Shown here: in pieces, positions 11,991 through 23,116 of the stretch
How positions within the stretch are numbered: position 1 is the stretch's first letter
Layout of the letters: every line of letters starts with the position of its first letter
Assembly (NCBI RefSeq): GCF_046630445.1
Contig: NC_092339.1
Span: 76,402,001 to 76,466,000 of the forward strand
Source of the DNA: Rutidosis leptorrhynchoides
Lineage: Eukaryota; Streptophyta; Magnoliopsida; Asterales; Asteraceae
Direction of reading: 5' to 3'
DNA length: 64,000 nucleotides
Made by a program: the position numbers and the translations under genes
Notes under the pieces: generated by a model
Told to the model about the DNA's origin: nothing
What the model saw: only the letters and a program-made list of their open reading frames with translations
Databases searched by the model: none

Positions 11991-12070
<80 letters not shown>
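11991..12070. repeat. (TA)n microsatellite, right flank of the fold-back element
   Basis: A pure TA run of about 80 bases directly follows the right arm. Confidence 0.97.
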
Positions 12071-12073
<3 letters not shown>

Positions 12074-12850
12074 ACCCACATTCAAAACCACGGTTCAACT
12101 CGAAATAATTTTACGAACACAACGCAACTATCTATACACAAAATGGACGCTTTTCAAAATACGCTAAATATCTCGGGCTACTATGTTTTAGGGTGCTTAT
12201 TAAATTGTGTTAATATATTCCGGATGTTACAGTCATGTTAGACAACTTTCGCTAACTACAAGTGCAGAAAAGACATTCCGAGATCAAAAAGAGCATGTGA
12301 TTATGCAATGTATGCAAATTCATGTAATAACCTTTTGTATGTAACAACCAGCAATTTTTTGCGATAACCTGTGACTTTTTTAAATTCTTAAGTTTATCGC
12401 AGCATCGCGCGGTGGACCAATTGCTTGTTACAAATATCGTTTTATTTCTTACACTGTTAAAAATCTATTGAAAAGAAGATTCAACCCGAAGAACAAAAAT
12501 TTTACGAGGAAAGGAGAAAAACGTGTCATATTCACCGACCATTACAAACCTCGTATCCAATCAAGTACCAAAACCCTCAACAAGTAAAAATTTACCCCTG
12601 TTTCCCAGAAATTCACAAAAATTCAAAAACTGAATAATCAAATTAAACCAACTTTCATGAATGTTATTGTTCAATGTTCATCCATGCGCAACAAGCTATC
12701 CTTTTTGGTCTTATCGCATGACTATTCGAATTGTTATCATCATGAGTAAGCAAATTCCCAATCGATCAAATATTAAATATTTAAGTATTAAATATAATTA
12801 TATTATAATATAATTATAATTACAATTACAATTATTTTCTTGGTTTTTAA
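12071..12850. other. Intergenic region upstream of the metallophosphoesterase gene
   Basis: No reading frame with recognisable similarity and no clear transposon ends are seen here. It is AT-rich near its right end and probably contains the upstream control region of the gene starting at 14,074. Confidence 0.4.
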
Positions 12851-12858
12851 TATATAAA
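12851..12858 (+). promoter_or_regulatory. Candidate TATA box of the metallophosphoesterase gene
   Basis: TATATAAA lies about 280 bases before the presumed end of a 5' untranslated exon (13,134) and is followed by a pyrimidine- and A-rich leader. There is no transcript evidence, so this is a positional guess. Confidence 0.3.
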
Positions 12859-13134
12859 GAAACTGTAGCACTCCAATTTATAACCGACCCAACCGACCCA
12901 CTTTCTTTTTTTAACCCAAGCTACAGAACAAGGCAAAAAAGCAGTTGTGGTATGGTCTTATACATAAATTGTGAAAAAAAGAATATGCGATTGTATAGAA
13001 ATTTGTTCGCAGCAGACATTCCTTTATTTTTCTCTCAATAATTACTCAAAAAATAAAAAAGCAGTATATATTGTATTATTTTATATACAATTAACAAAAA
13101 GCTCCTTCTTTTCTTTAATTCTCGACTCATCAAG

Positions 13135-13985
13135 GTACTATATTATGTCACTTATGCTCATTATTTGTGTTTCTTGATGTACAGTGAATAAAGCTGTAAT
13201 GGGTATGTTTTAATTTTGATAAATCTGACTGCTTTTTTCTTAAATTGTTGTTTTTTGGTATTGGGGTTTAGTTTAATTTGGGAACCCTAACTTTCTGCCC
13301 TTTTATCTTTGTGTGAACGTGAAATGCATAATCTTAATACTGTATTTAGCAGTTTTAGCTGTTTTATGGTTATGGTTTTGAGAGTTGGTGTCATTCAAAA
13401 GATATATTGAGAAGATTAGGAAAGTGGTGTGATTGAATCATTTATAGTTTATAGTTACAATTGATGTATATATGTATATGTATACATGATGTAGATTTGG
13501 ATTCTGGTTATGAATATTTTACATATCGTTTTCATGGTGTGTGAGTTTGCGTTTTAATACAAAATAATAAAGAAACTTGTGCATAAAGTTTGGTACAGTA
13601 AGGTATTTTACATTAATTCAATCATCAGTTTTAATTTTTATGATTACTGATTTATCTTCAAATTTGTTTGTATGTAAACAGCAAAATATCATATATTTAT
13701 TTTTTGCAACTTGATTTTATTCATACATAGGGTGTTGTATGTGTGTTCCTAAAGTGTTTATTGCGACTTGAAGAATCATGACCATATAAGATAAACTTTA
13801 AGTAGAAATAGTTGGCTTTTTTTTTACATGTATCTTGATAATCATACTGTTTTGTTCCTAATTAATATCAGTAGTTATAAGTTATAGTCACTTCACCCAA
13901 ACCCTTGAAATAACTTTTTGCGACGTTAAATAACAATAATTTGTTTGTAATTTCGATCTGATTTTATCATGCCAACTGTATACAG
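13135..13985 (+). other. Probable intron in the 5' untranslated region
   Basis: A donor at catcaag/gtacta (13,134/13,135) and an acceptor at tatacag/gatcc (13,985/13,986) would splice a non-coding leader exon to the exon that carries the start codon at 14,074. The 851 bases between are T-rich like plant introns and hold no coding signal. Confidence 0.45.
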
Positions 13986-14073
13986 GATCCAAGAGCAGCT
14001 TGCTACATTGGATTAGATTGTTTTCAAGTATATGAAAGTATCGCGAATCAGTTGCCTTTAATCAAAGATTAAA

Positions 14074-17000
14074 ATGGGCTTAGATAGAGAGCATAGTGGT
14101 CTGCTAGATACTATAAACATGGACAAAGTTCGAACTATATTAACCCATACGTACCCATACCCTCACGAGCATTCTCGACACGCTATCATCGCAGTTGTTA
14201 TCGGTTGCCTGTTTTTTATTTCATCAGACAACATGCATACGCTTATCCAGAAGCTAGACAACAACATCAAATGGTGGTCGATGTACACGTGCTTACTCGG
14301 GTTTTTCTATTTCTTTTCATCGCCTTTTGTAGGAAAGACAATCAAGCCAAGCTACTCAAATTTCAGTCGATGGTGACCTACTTTTATATTTTTTCTAATA
14401 TTTAATCTTTTCTACCGATTTAAAGGCATGTACTGAAATTTTGAAGGTTTTTTTTTTTTTTTTTTTTTTTTAAGGTATATAGCTTGGATATTAGTTGCGG
14501 CTGTATACCATCTTCCGAGTTTTCAGTCAATGGGAGTGGATATGAGGATGAATCTTTCGTTATTTTTAACGATATACATTTCATCTATTTTTGTACTCTT
14601 AGTTTTTCACTTAGTTTTTTTGGGCCTTTGGTACTTGGGTCTCGTTTCTCGTTTGGCAGGGCGTAGACCTGAGATATTGACCATATTACAAAATTGTGCA
14701 GTAAGTCTCATTAGGAAAATTTTAGTTTACAGGTTCTCTTTGAGGTGGGAATTCGGGTAGGGTCAATATGGGTAATTCTTGGTGCAATCAGAATGGTTCG
14801 GGTTTTGTATGTTAACCATACAAACATTCTGCTCAATAAGTTTAATATATTTATATATATACTTTAAAAAATGTGAAATATGATTACAAAATTTGATTAT
14901 GTCAATACTGTTCTACTTTTTTGTTTTGGATAAAATGACTACAAATGATACATGCACAAAAATGACTCCTACTTTTGACCCATTTGACTATATGTTACCT
15001 GTTACAGATAAAGTATAATCCAAATTGACCCATATATAAGGTTAAATGGGTCAAAATAGGCATATCTAGGATCTCTAGATTTGCAATAAGTTGTGCATAT
15101 ATTATTATATTATTTGATTGTATTAGTTCTGACTGTGTGATTATATGTATAGGTCTTAAGTGTGGCCTGTTGTGTGTTTTATAGCCACTGTGGTAATCAC
15201 GCTTTGAATGAAAAACGATTAGGAAGACGAGATTCCGGCTTGTTTTCTCTTTGGAAAAAGGGTGAAACGAGTATATGGCTGTCGAAATTTCTCAAAATGT
15301 ACGAATTAAAAGACGAAATCTGCAAATCTTGGTTTGCTCCAGTTGGGTCCGCGGGTGATTATCCACTTCTTTCAAAGTGGGTCCTATATGGAGAGGTATG
15401 TCTTGTATTTTTCATCTTATGTGTATGCATTTTAATTACTCGTCTCTCACTTTTTTTTTATTGTTTTCAGTTTTCTTGTACTGGCCCGTGTGAGTCATCA
15501 GATGAAATTTCTCCAATTTATTCATTATGGGCAACATTTATAGGTCTTTATATGGCTAATTATGTAGTCGAAAGATCCACGGGGTAAGGCAGTTGTATAC
15601 TATTTTAAACCAACGTATATAGATTTTCGCAGTTTCTAATTAATGATTTTAATCGACAGATGGGCTCTTACTCATCCTTTATCAGTTGAAAAAACCGAGA
15701 AACTAAAGAACAAACAGATGAAGCCTAATTTTTTGGATATGGTTCCGTGGTATTCAGGGTATATAGTCCTCTCCTATCTCTTATATTTTGTGTATGTATG
15801 TATATGTATATTTATATATGTATATGTTTACGTTTATTTAAATGTGTTGCAGAACATCAGCTGATTTGTTCAAGACTGTGTTCGACCTTCTTGTATCTTT
15901 GACTGTATTTGTTGGAAGATTTGATATGCGAATGATGCAGGTTCAACATCTTTCCATTTACTTTTTACTCTAGTCAATGCAATTTACCAGTGTTTTTATG
16001 ACAGTAATATTGTTTCTCTTGATAGGCTGCAATGAGTAGGGTCCACGAAGGGGAAAAAGAAGATTTTTTATATGATCATCTTAGTGAAAAAGATCAACTG
16101 TGGTTTGATTTTATGGCTGATACCGGTGACGGTGGGAACTCGTCCTACTCTGTTGCTCGACTTCTCGCTCAACCGATACTTTACGCCTTTAAAGATGATT
16201 CTATACAACGTTTGCCTCGTGGAGACCTACTTCTTATTGGAGGTGATCTTGCGTAAGTTCCAAATTTACCCTTCATACAGGAATATATTGCATGTTTTAC
16301 TTGGAGAATGTTTGTTTTAGTCAATCGTACCTTTTTCGTTTTTCAGGTATCCTAATCCATCAGCGTTCACTTATGAAAAACGTTTCTTTCGTCCTTTTGA
16401 GTACGCGCTTCAGCCTCCATTGTGGTATAAAGATGTGCATATTGCTGTAGACAAGCCTGAGTTACCCCCTGGTGTCTCTAATTTGAAACAGTATGATGGG
16501 CCCCAATGCTTTCTTATCCCTGGAAACCACGGTTGGTCTCGTTTGTCATGATTTATACCTTTTTTTCTAATTATGTAACCTCGTACACCTTTCCCTTGTA
16601 ATTTCATGCAATCCAAAAGCTGTGATACCTAAAATTTTCCGGGTAAACGGATACGGTTTTCCCTATTCAGGCAACCCAAAGAGGGCGAGTACTTTTACTC
16701 AGATGCGGACGAATTGATAATGAGGAAACGAACCGATCCCAAACTGAACCGAAACGAGCTATTTCAGTACTGTCCTCGACCCACATTTTACCTTATTTTC
16801 GGTCTCTAGTTCGGTCCGGACCGAACCGAACCGAGAATATATGGTCCGGTCCTCGGTCTGTCTTTCTGCTACAAATTGGGACTCGGGACCGAACCGAACT
16901 TAACTAATATGGTCCGGTTTTGTACCGGGCACACCTTTAGTTTCCTGCTAGTGAAGTTTGAACCTGGCGGATTTCAGGACCCCAACCACTAAGCTATCTT

Positions 17001-20000
17001 GAGATCGTTTCTGGGTCTGTTGTACTAATGTTTTTATTCCTTTTAATTTTTTGTAGATTGGTTTGATGGACTTCAAACCTTTATGAGGTACATTTGTCAC
17101 AAAAGTTGGTTAGGTGGATGGTTAATGCCACAAAAGAAAAGCTACTTTGCGTTGCAGTTACCAAAGGGATGGTGGGTTTTCGGTCTAGATTTAGCTCTTC
17201 ATTGTGACGTCGATGTTTATCAGTTCAAATTCTTTGCAGAGTTGATAAACGAAAAGGTAATTATTTAACCATATTGATTCATATACTAAATATGTTGTAT
17301 TTTGTTTCATAGTATCAGCATCTATTTTCCAGGTTAAAGAAAATGATTCTGTTATTATAATGACACACGAGCCGAACTGGCTTCTTGATTGGTACTGGAA
17401 TGATGTTACTGGAAAAAACGTTTCAACTCTCATTAAAAATCATTTGCAAGGAAGGTGTAAACTGCGAATGGCTGGCGATTTACATCATTACATGCGTCAT
17501 TCACGTGTTCCGTCTGAGAATCCCGATTCTATACAACATTTACTTGTGAACGGTTGCGGTGGGGCCTTCTTGCATCCTACGCACGTATTTAGTAATTTTG
17601 ATAAAGCATATGGTACAACATATGAAATGAAAGCCGCTTATCCTGAAATTGAAGATTCGAGCAGGGTAAATGTTCTGTTTTATCTGATAAAACAATATAA
17701 TTTAATACCAAATGAATCATATTACTCATGAACTATATATATACTCATGATGTTTATTTACCAAAGTACCCTTATGAATAGTAACGTTCACAGTTATTTT
17801 TACAGGGGTATTTTGGTAATTTTTCATTTTATAATCTTTTTACAAGCTTTTCTTCCCTTCCTATACAAACTTTTTCTCTGCAACCTTTTTTTATTCTCTT
17901 TACAAATTTTTGTTGTTTTCTTTTTCCACATTTTTACTATTGATGAACAAGTGTCCAAATTATGTGGGCTCGGTAGCATGGTCAGTTTGATTGGTTTATT
18001 TATTAAATGGGTTTCGTTTGAGTACTACGAGTAAACTTTTATAATGCGAAACCTATAGTTTTGTAATACGAAAACTGTCCCCCTGCAACGCACAGGCCCA
18101 GAACCCTCATTTAATACTAATTATGTTGAATTTCAGATTGCACTCGGAAATATCTTGAAGTTCCGAAAGAAGAATTGGCAGTTTGATTTTATTGGCGGGT
18201 TCATTTACTTCATATTGACCTTTTCAATGTTCCCACAGGTATGCGTTCCGTTGATATTTCCTGTTAATCGTTACTTGCAGATTGAGAATATATCATTGAT
18301 TTTCGTCACGTTCTTTTTTTTCTTTGGCAGTGCAACCTTGGCCATATTTTACAGAAGGATGATACATTTACCGAGCATGTACAGAACTTTTTTAGCACCG
18401 TATGGGATGCTTTTATGTACATGCTCGGGCAATCATATGTGTCATCTGTAGGTGCTATGTTATTATTAGTGTCTGCAATAGCATTTGTTCCTTCAAAAGT
18501 GTCGCGAAAAAGGAAAGTAGTAATTGGTGTTCTGCATGTTTCGGCTCACCTTTCAGCTGCTTTGATTCTCATGTTATTAATGGAACTGGGAGTTGAATTA
18601 TGCGTTCAACATAAACTTCTTGCGACATCAGGTTATCACACGTTATATGAGTGGTACCGATCAGTGGAAAGTGAGCACTTTCCCGACCCAACCGGTCTTC
18701 GGGCCCGTATTGAGCAATGGACTTTTGGTCTTTATCCAGCTTGTATCAAGTATCTCATGTCGGCTTTTGATGTTCCAGAGGTCCGAGTTTCATAATTTTC
18801 ATTTTATTATATTTTTAATTTTTAAATTATTAGAATGGTTACAAAAATTGCTACTTGGGGCTCGGTCAGGACTTTTTAAGGAGTACTCGGCAACTCGGAG
18901 AGGGATGTTGACTAAGTTTGACTTTGACTGAGGTTTGAACAATCTTGACTTTGGCCGAGTTTTGACCGATTATTCGAGTAATCCTGACCTTTGGTAAGTT
19001 TGACCGAGTTTAACCGAGTACTCGCGGAGGAATTCCGAGTTCTACAACACTGATTAATATGATTATACATTTTTCCGGTGAATGTACTTGAAAGTTTATT
19101 TTGGTGCAAATAATCAGGTGATGGCTGTAACACGGACTAATATATGCAAGAACGGGATGATGTCACTCTCACGAGGGGGTGCAGCCATATACTATGCATC
19201 TGTGTTTCTTTATTTCTGGGTGTTTTCTACACCGGTGGTTTCTCTTATATTTGGAAGTTACCTGTACATCTGTATCAATTGGCTTCACTTACATTTCGAT
19301 GAAGCATTTTCCTCACTGCGCATAGCTAATTACAAGTCGTTCACACGGTTCCACATTAAGGAGAATGGTGATCTTGAAATCTTCACTCTTGCAGTCGACA
19401 AGGTATTAATTTTAAAATCCGTAATGCTGTAAACGTGGATAAACAGACCCATTTACCACTTTTGAACAGGTCAATTGAAATTCGGGCTATGTATTATCTT
19501 TAATGGGTCAAACGGACGTAGTAATGGTTTTTACAGATAAAATGGAATGTATTATCTTTAATGGGTCAAACGGACGTAGTAATGGTTTTTACAGATAAAA
19601 TGGAATGTATTATCTTTAATGGGTCAAACGGACGTAGTAATGGTTTTTACAGATAAAATGGAAACATGTCTAATGAATTGAAAGACGACTTCTATTAAAG
19701 ATTGATTAGTATTTTCAAATTTTTATTTCACTATTTTGTTTAGAGTTTTAATCATACGTATTGTGAGTTGACTCGTTTTGACCCGTACAATACTTTGTTT
19801 GACCTATTATATGCAAATGTCTATTTGCCAACTTTAAGCACCAGACTCACTTGTGTCACCTTTGTTGTAAAATCCTCGATTACTGTACTCCCGATTAATA
19901 CCTGTTTACTCCTTTTCAAGAACTTGCCGATCCGATTTTCCAAAATCCATTTAAAGTTAACGTCGGTTAATGGGTCAAATCGGATTTATCTGTCAAAATC

Positions 20001-20481
20001 GAATTTTGTCACTCAAAATTGGTCGATATTTTGATATGAATATAACTAATATTTTAGATTTTTTGAACAAATGAACAATCATGTAATCTACACATAAATA
20101 TATAATTATTATTTTAATGTGGAAAAAGTTTAATCCAATTAATCCCCGAGTTGCGGATTACTCACTCCAAAGTCCCGATCAAGTACTCCCTTCCCTGAGT
20201 AGCAAGTTTTGCAACCTTGTGTGTGACCACTCATCTATAGCATATGATTTGATAAATGGTGAAATATGCAGGTCCCGAAGGAATGGAAGGTGGATCCAGA
20301 GTGGGATAACGAGGTAAAGCAGCCACATCAGGCAAGTCACCATAGAAAGTTTCCAAGCAAGTGGAAGGCAAATGCTTCTCATCAGGACCCTGTAAATACT
20401 GTTCGGGTCGTTGATCATTTTGTTATTCAACAAACTGACAGATTGCAAGTAGCAGCAGCAAACGGGTCAGCGTCTCACTGA
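14074..20481 (+). CDS. Multi-pass membrane protein with calcineurin-like metallophosphoesterase domain
   Basis: Fourteen GT-AG exons give one open frame of 1,019 residues: 14,074-14,372; 14,475-14,700; 15,153-15,395; 15,471-15,583; 15,660-15,758; 15,853-15,940; 16,026-16,252; 16,347-16,531; 17,057-17,256; 17,333-17,665; 18,137-18,238; 18,331-18,780; 19,118-19,402; 20,272-20,481. All intron phases agree. Hydrophobic segments fill about residues 37-185. The metallophosphoesterase blocks follow: GGDLA (428-432), PGNHDWFDG (from 489), THEPNW (571-576) and GDLHHYMRH (608-616), which supply the two-metal ligands. More membrane segments and a conserved C-terminal tail follow. The sequence matches, from memory, a plant-conserved protein of about 1,000 residues annotated as calcineurin-like metallophosphoesterase superfamily; its substrate is unknown to me. 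At 542-544 it has HCD where I recall HGD in relatives. The gene looks intact and expressed-type. Confidence 0.93.
16640..17035. repeat. Repeat-derived sequence in intron 8
   Basis: The 525-bp intron holds a low-complexity block of gaaccgaaccgaa and its complement ggtccggt (about 16,720-16,940). A stretch reading tttgaacctgg...accactaagctatcttgag follows, resembling the tRNA-derived part of plant SINE-like repeats. No target duplication is evident. Confidence 0.4.
19491..19661 (+). repeat. Three tandem copies of a 58-bp unit in intron 13
   Basis: Units begin with gtattatctttaatgggtca at 19,491, 19,549 and 19,607 and are identical by eye except at the last edge. Intron 13 is the longest of the gene (869 bases). 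The identity of the units points to recent tandem duplication. Confidence 0.95.
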
Positions 20482-20929
20482 TAACATAGCTTAAAATGGG
20501 ATGAAAAAACTTTTTTGAGTTAGAGATGGAAGGTCAGTCATAGAATCTACGAGTGTATACTTAATGTTGCCAACGGGATAAAATGTAGGTTACGCATACT
20601 AGAGATGTTAGAATAATGTGAATATTTTATATGCTATATATATTCCTAGTTTATTTCGCATTCAACGGGAAACAGAGCTTTGTAACCCATAATGGCAGAA
20701 AGATTTCTTTATCTCAAGCTTTCGAAAATGTGGATCCTCTCTAAAATAAGCTTTTCAACCAAGTGAACCATATATAAGCTACAACTACCTACAGAAATAT
20801 TCATATAATTGAAGTTTTTCGCCAGAATTTTTCATGTTACAGCAGTACCGGTTTCCCTAACTAGAGAATAAAACATCCAAGACACTAGCCAAACCATAGG
20901 AAAAAAACAAATCTAATGTAGGTTTTGAT
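20482..20929. other. Convergent intergenic region between two 3' ends
   Basis: These 448 bases separate the stop codons of the + strand metallophosphoesterase gene and the - strand heme oxygenase gene, so both 3' untranslated regions must share or nearly share them. I see no canonical AATAAA at a convincing place for either gene and no other feature. Confidence 0.6.
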
Positions 20930-22950
20930 TTAAGCCATGATGATGACACGAATTATCATCCCCATATACATGAAACACTTGCTTGCTTCTTTTAAGCATT
21001 TGTTTTTTTCGTCTCGTGTCCAATGCTGTAATGAAAGATTGTATTGTATAAGATATGATAAAAAAAAAATGGAAAATACAGTAACCAAAAGTAATTAGTT
21101 TTAGACCTGTCCAAGAGCATTGAGCTTTTCTCTCATGCCCTTCAACAACTCTTCAGGATCCCCAGGCCACTTGCAAATCTCGAGCTCTCGTCCCTCTAGT
21201 AATTTTTCAGATACCTAAATTCAATACCAAAATGTAGCTTTAAAGAAATGATTTATTGATATGATAATCACTTTAATAAGTTACAACACGAACATAACAC
21301 ACACCTTTCTTGCAATTACTTGGCCGCCTGCTATATGAGAGAAGTAAATATTGTACAGATGACAGAAAAATAAAGGTGGATTTTCAGCTGCAAGATCCTC
21401 CAAATACTTGACATACTTTTTACTTGTAAATTGAGGTTCGGGGATCGATAAATCATATCGAGTGAGCAACTCTATATCCTTTGTAAAACTTTCAGATCTT
21501 TCCAATCCAGTATTTCTGAAGTAAGCAACTGTTGACAGCATAAAACAGAGAGAGCTTAATATACAATAATGACTAATAAATAGATTCATAGTATCATCAA
21601 AATTCATGGAGGACACCATTAGATCGAACCTAAAACAGATGTTTAATAGAAAACAGATGGTTATAGGTTTGAGTGCTTAATTTTAAGTGAAAATAAGATT
21701 GATCGATTGTTTTAACTCCAGCATTCGTGCAAAACCCGATCGAAATTTGGATTCTCAATGGCGTAAAACAATCAATCGGATAATCTACTCTATAAGATTG
21801 AGTAATTAATATCTGAGATGATCGAATTCCAATGATGATCGGAATTTAATCGGACTATGAGTAAACTGAAATATGAGAGTTCCCTCCAATGAATGACCCA
21901 AGGGGTATATTTATAGGCGGGAAAGATTGTTACATAAATGGCTGACGTGGCACACATACCATTTGTGAGTGTAACCAACTGGATGTAACAAACTTTCCTT
22001 ATTTCACGGGCTGACGTGGCACGAAGGCTCCCCTCATGTGCCACTGTCTAGATATTTTGGTGCACGTGTACCAAACCGAAATAGACTCCAGCATACTTAA
22101 ACAAATTAAACCAGGACTGCAAATTTAAGCATACTACGAAGAGCTAAGAATGATACTATCAAGCTACATATTCAAGCTGTAGCAACAGGAGCACTAAAAC
22201 TGTAAACTATGTAATATCTAAATTCTACTAGATGTCTAGATGTAACAAAAATGTAAACCCTAACCCTAAAACCTAATTAGGAACACAAAATGTAACCTAA
22301 ATGAATTCAATTCATTATGTATACTGATAAATCAAAGAAAACTCACATGAAACGTCTTGTGATTCATCAACCATCCGTTCAATTGTGCTAAAAAGAAACC
22401 TACTCTCAACCAAAAACCTCATCAAACCTTCTAATTCAGGCTCCCAACCCTGATAATCAGAATTTGCATCATCAATTTCACTTTCATCATCATCATCATC
22501 ATCATCCTTATCACTACCGTTGATTTCTCCGTCGCTGCTACTATCTTCTTTCGAACGGTTACCGTTAGCATCCAGTTTATCAGCTTTAACTTTAAGTTTT
22601 TTGTCACGTAATTTCATAGCAACGAATCTCATTTCTTCAACGATTCCTTTCGATTCACCTGGCCGCATTCTCCGGTACACCTTCCGTTTCTTTTTTAGCG
22701 GAGGCGGCAGCTCCTTTTGCGACGGAGACACGTCATCTACCGACGACGATGTTGAAACTGTTGAAGCTTCGCAATAAGTGGTCGAAGAAAACCTAATTGA
22801 TTTGGTACTGGTGCTAGGGTTTAAATTTGCTAATGATGTTATTCGTAGATTATGGTTTGCAATTGGCGGATAGACACAATTGTAAATTGTGAGACAAGAT
22901 GGTCTGATTGTTGGTAAGTTCACCATTGCTGACGTCATGGTTGTTTTCAT
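20930..22950 (-). CDS. HO2: Heme oxygenase 2-type protein, plastid-targeted, probably not an active HO
   Basis: Four exons on the - strand (22,950-22,347; 21,528-21,305; 21,214-21,107; 21,025-20,930) join in frame to 343 residues. Residues 1 to about 60 are rich in Ser/Thr and poor in acid, like a chloroplast transit peptide. An acidic linker (148-166, a run of Asp) interrupts the heme oxygenase fold, as in plant HO2. The family blocks GESKGIVEEMRFVAMKLRD (98-116), TGLERSE (209-215), IPEP, CHLYNIYFSHIAGGQVIARK and a C-terminal HWTRDEKNKCLKEA are present. HO1-type enzymes have the proximal heme His after RFVAM-L; here it is Arg115, as in HO2 proteins held to lack HO activity but linked to tetrapyrrole and phytochrome function. 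Introns are GT-AG. The gene converges with its left neighbour. Confidence 0.93.
21908..22022 (-). promoter_or_regulatory. Promoter-like block inside HO2 intron 1
   Basis: On the - strand a strong TATA box (TATAAATA, 21,915-21,908) lies downstream of two copies of GTGCCACGTCAGC (complement at 22,010-22,022 and 21,941-21,953). These contain the ACGT core bound by plant bZIP factors. A G-box-like palindrome (ggtgcacgtgtacc) lies about 30 bases further upstream. An ATG at 21,619 downstream is in frame with HO2 exon 2 if intron 1 is not spliced. It could be an alternative promoter or a piece of an inserted LTR. Confidence 0.4.
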
Positions 22951-22991
22951 AGAAGGTTACTCCGGTAAATCGGAAGATGGAGGTGCTCAGG

Positions 22992-22999
22992 TATATATT
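22992..22999 (-). promoter_or_regulatory. Candidate TATA box of HO2
   Basis: TATATATT-like sequence on the - strand about 45 bases before the HO2 start codon. It would imply a very short leader. This is position-based and weak. Confidence 0.25.
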
Positions 23000-23116
23000 G
23001 GTAACAGATATCTGTAATACGGAGTAACTATTACGGAGTGTTACTTTTTGTCCTTTCAGTTTTAAGTTTTTACAAGTCGGCACTTACATAATGTTTGTAA
23101 CTCTGCAAGACACTAA

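Noticed and set aside
11172-12108. Frames with long alternating Tyr/Ile runs
   Set aside because: They are translations of the (TA)n microsatellites and not genes.
16700-16940. A functional element in intron 8 made of gaaccgaacc words
   Set aside because: The words form a low-complexity block common in plant repeats, without clear ends or conserved pairing.
17747-18034. A hydrophobic 95-codon frame in intron 10
   Set aside because: It lies in an intron of the metallophosphoesterase gene with clear splice sites on both sides; T-rich sequence gives Phe/Leu-rich frames by chance.
22520-22777. + strand frame opposite HO2 exon 1
   Set aside because: It is a shadow of the HO2 coding strand; the - strand frame has the family motifs and splice agreement.
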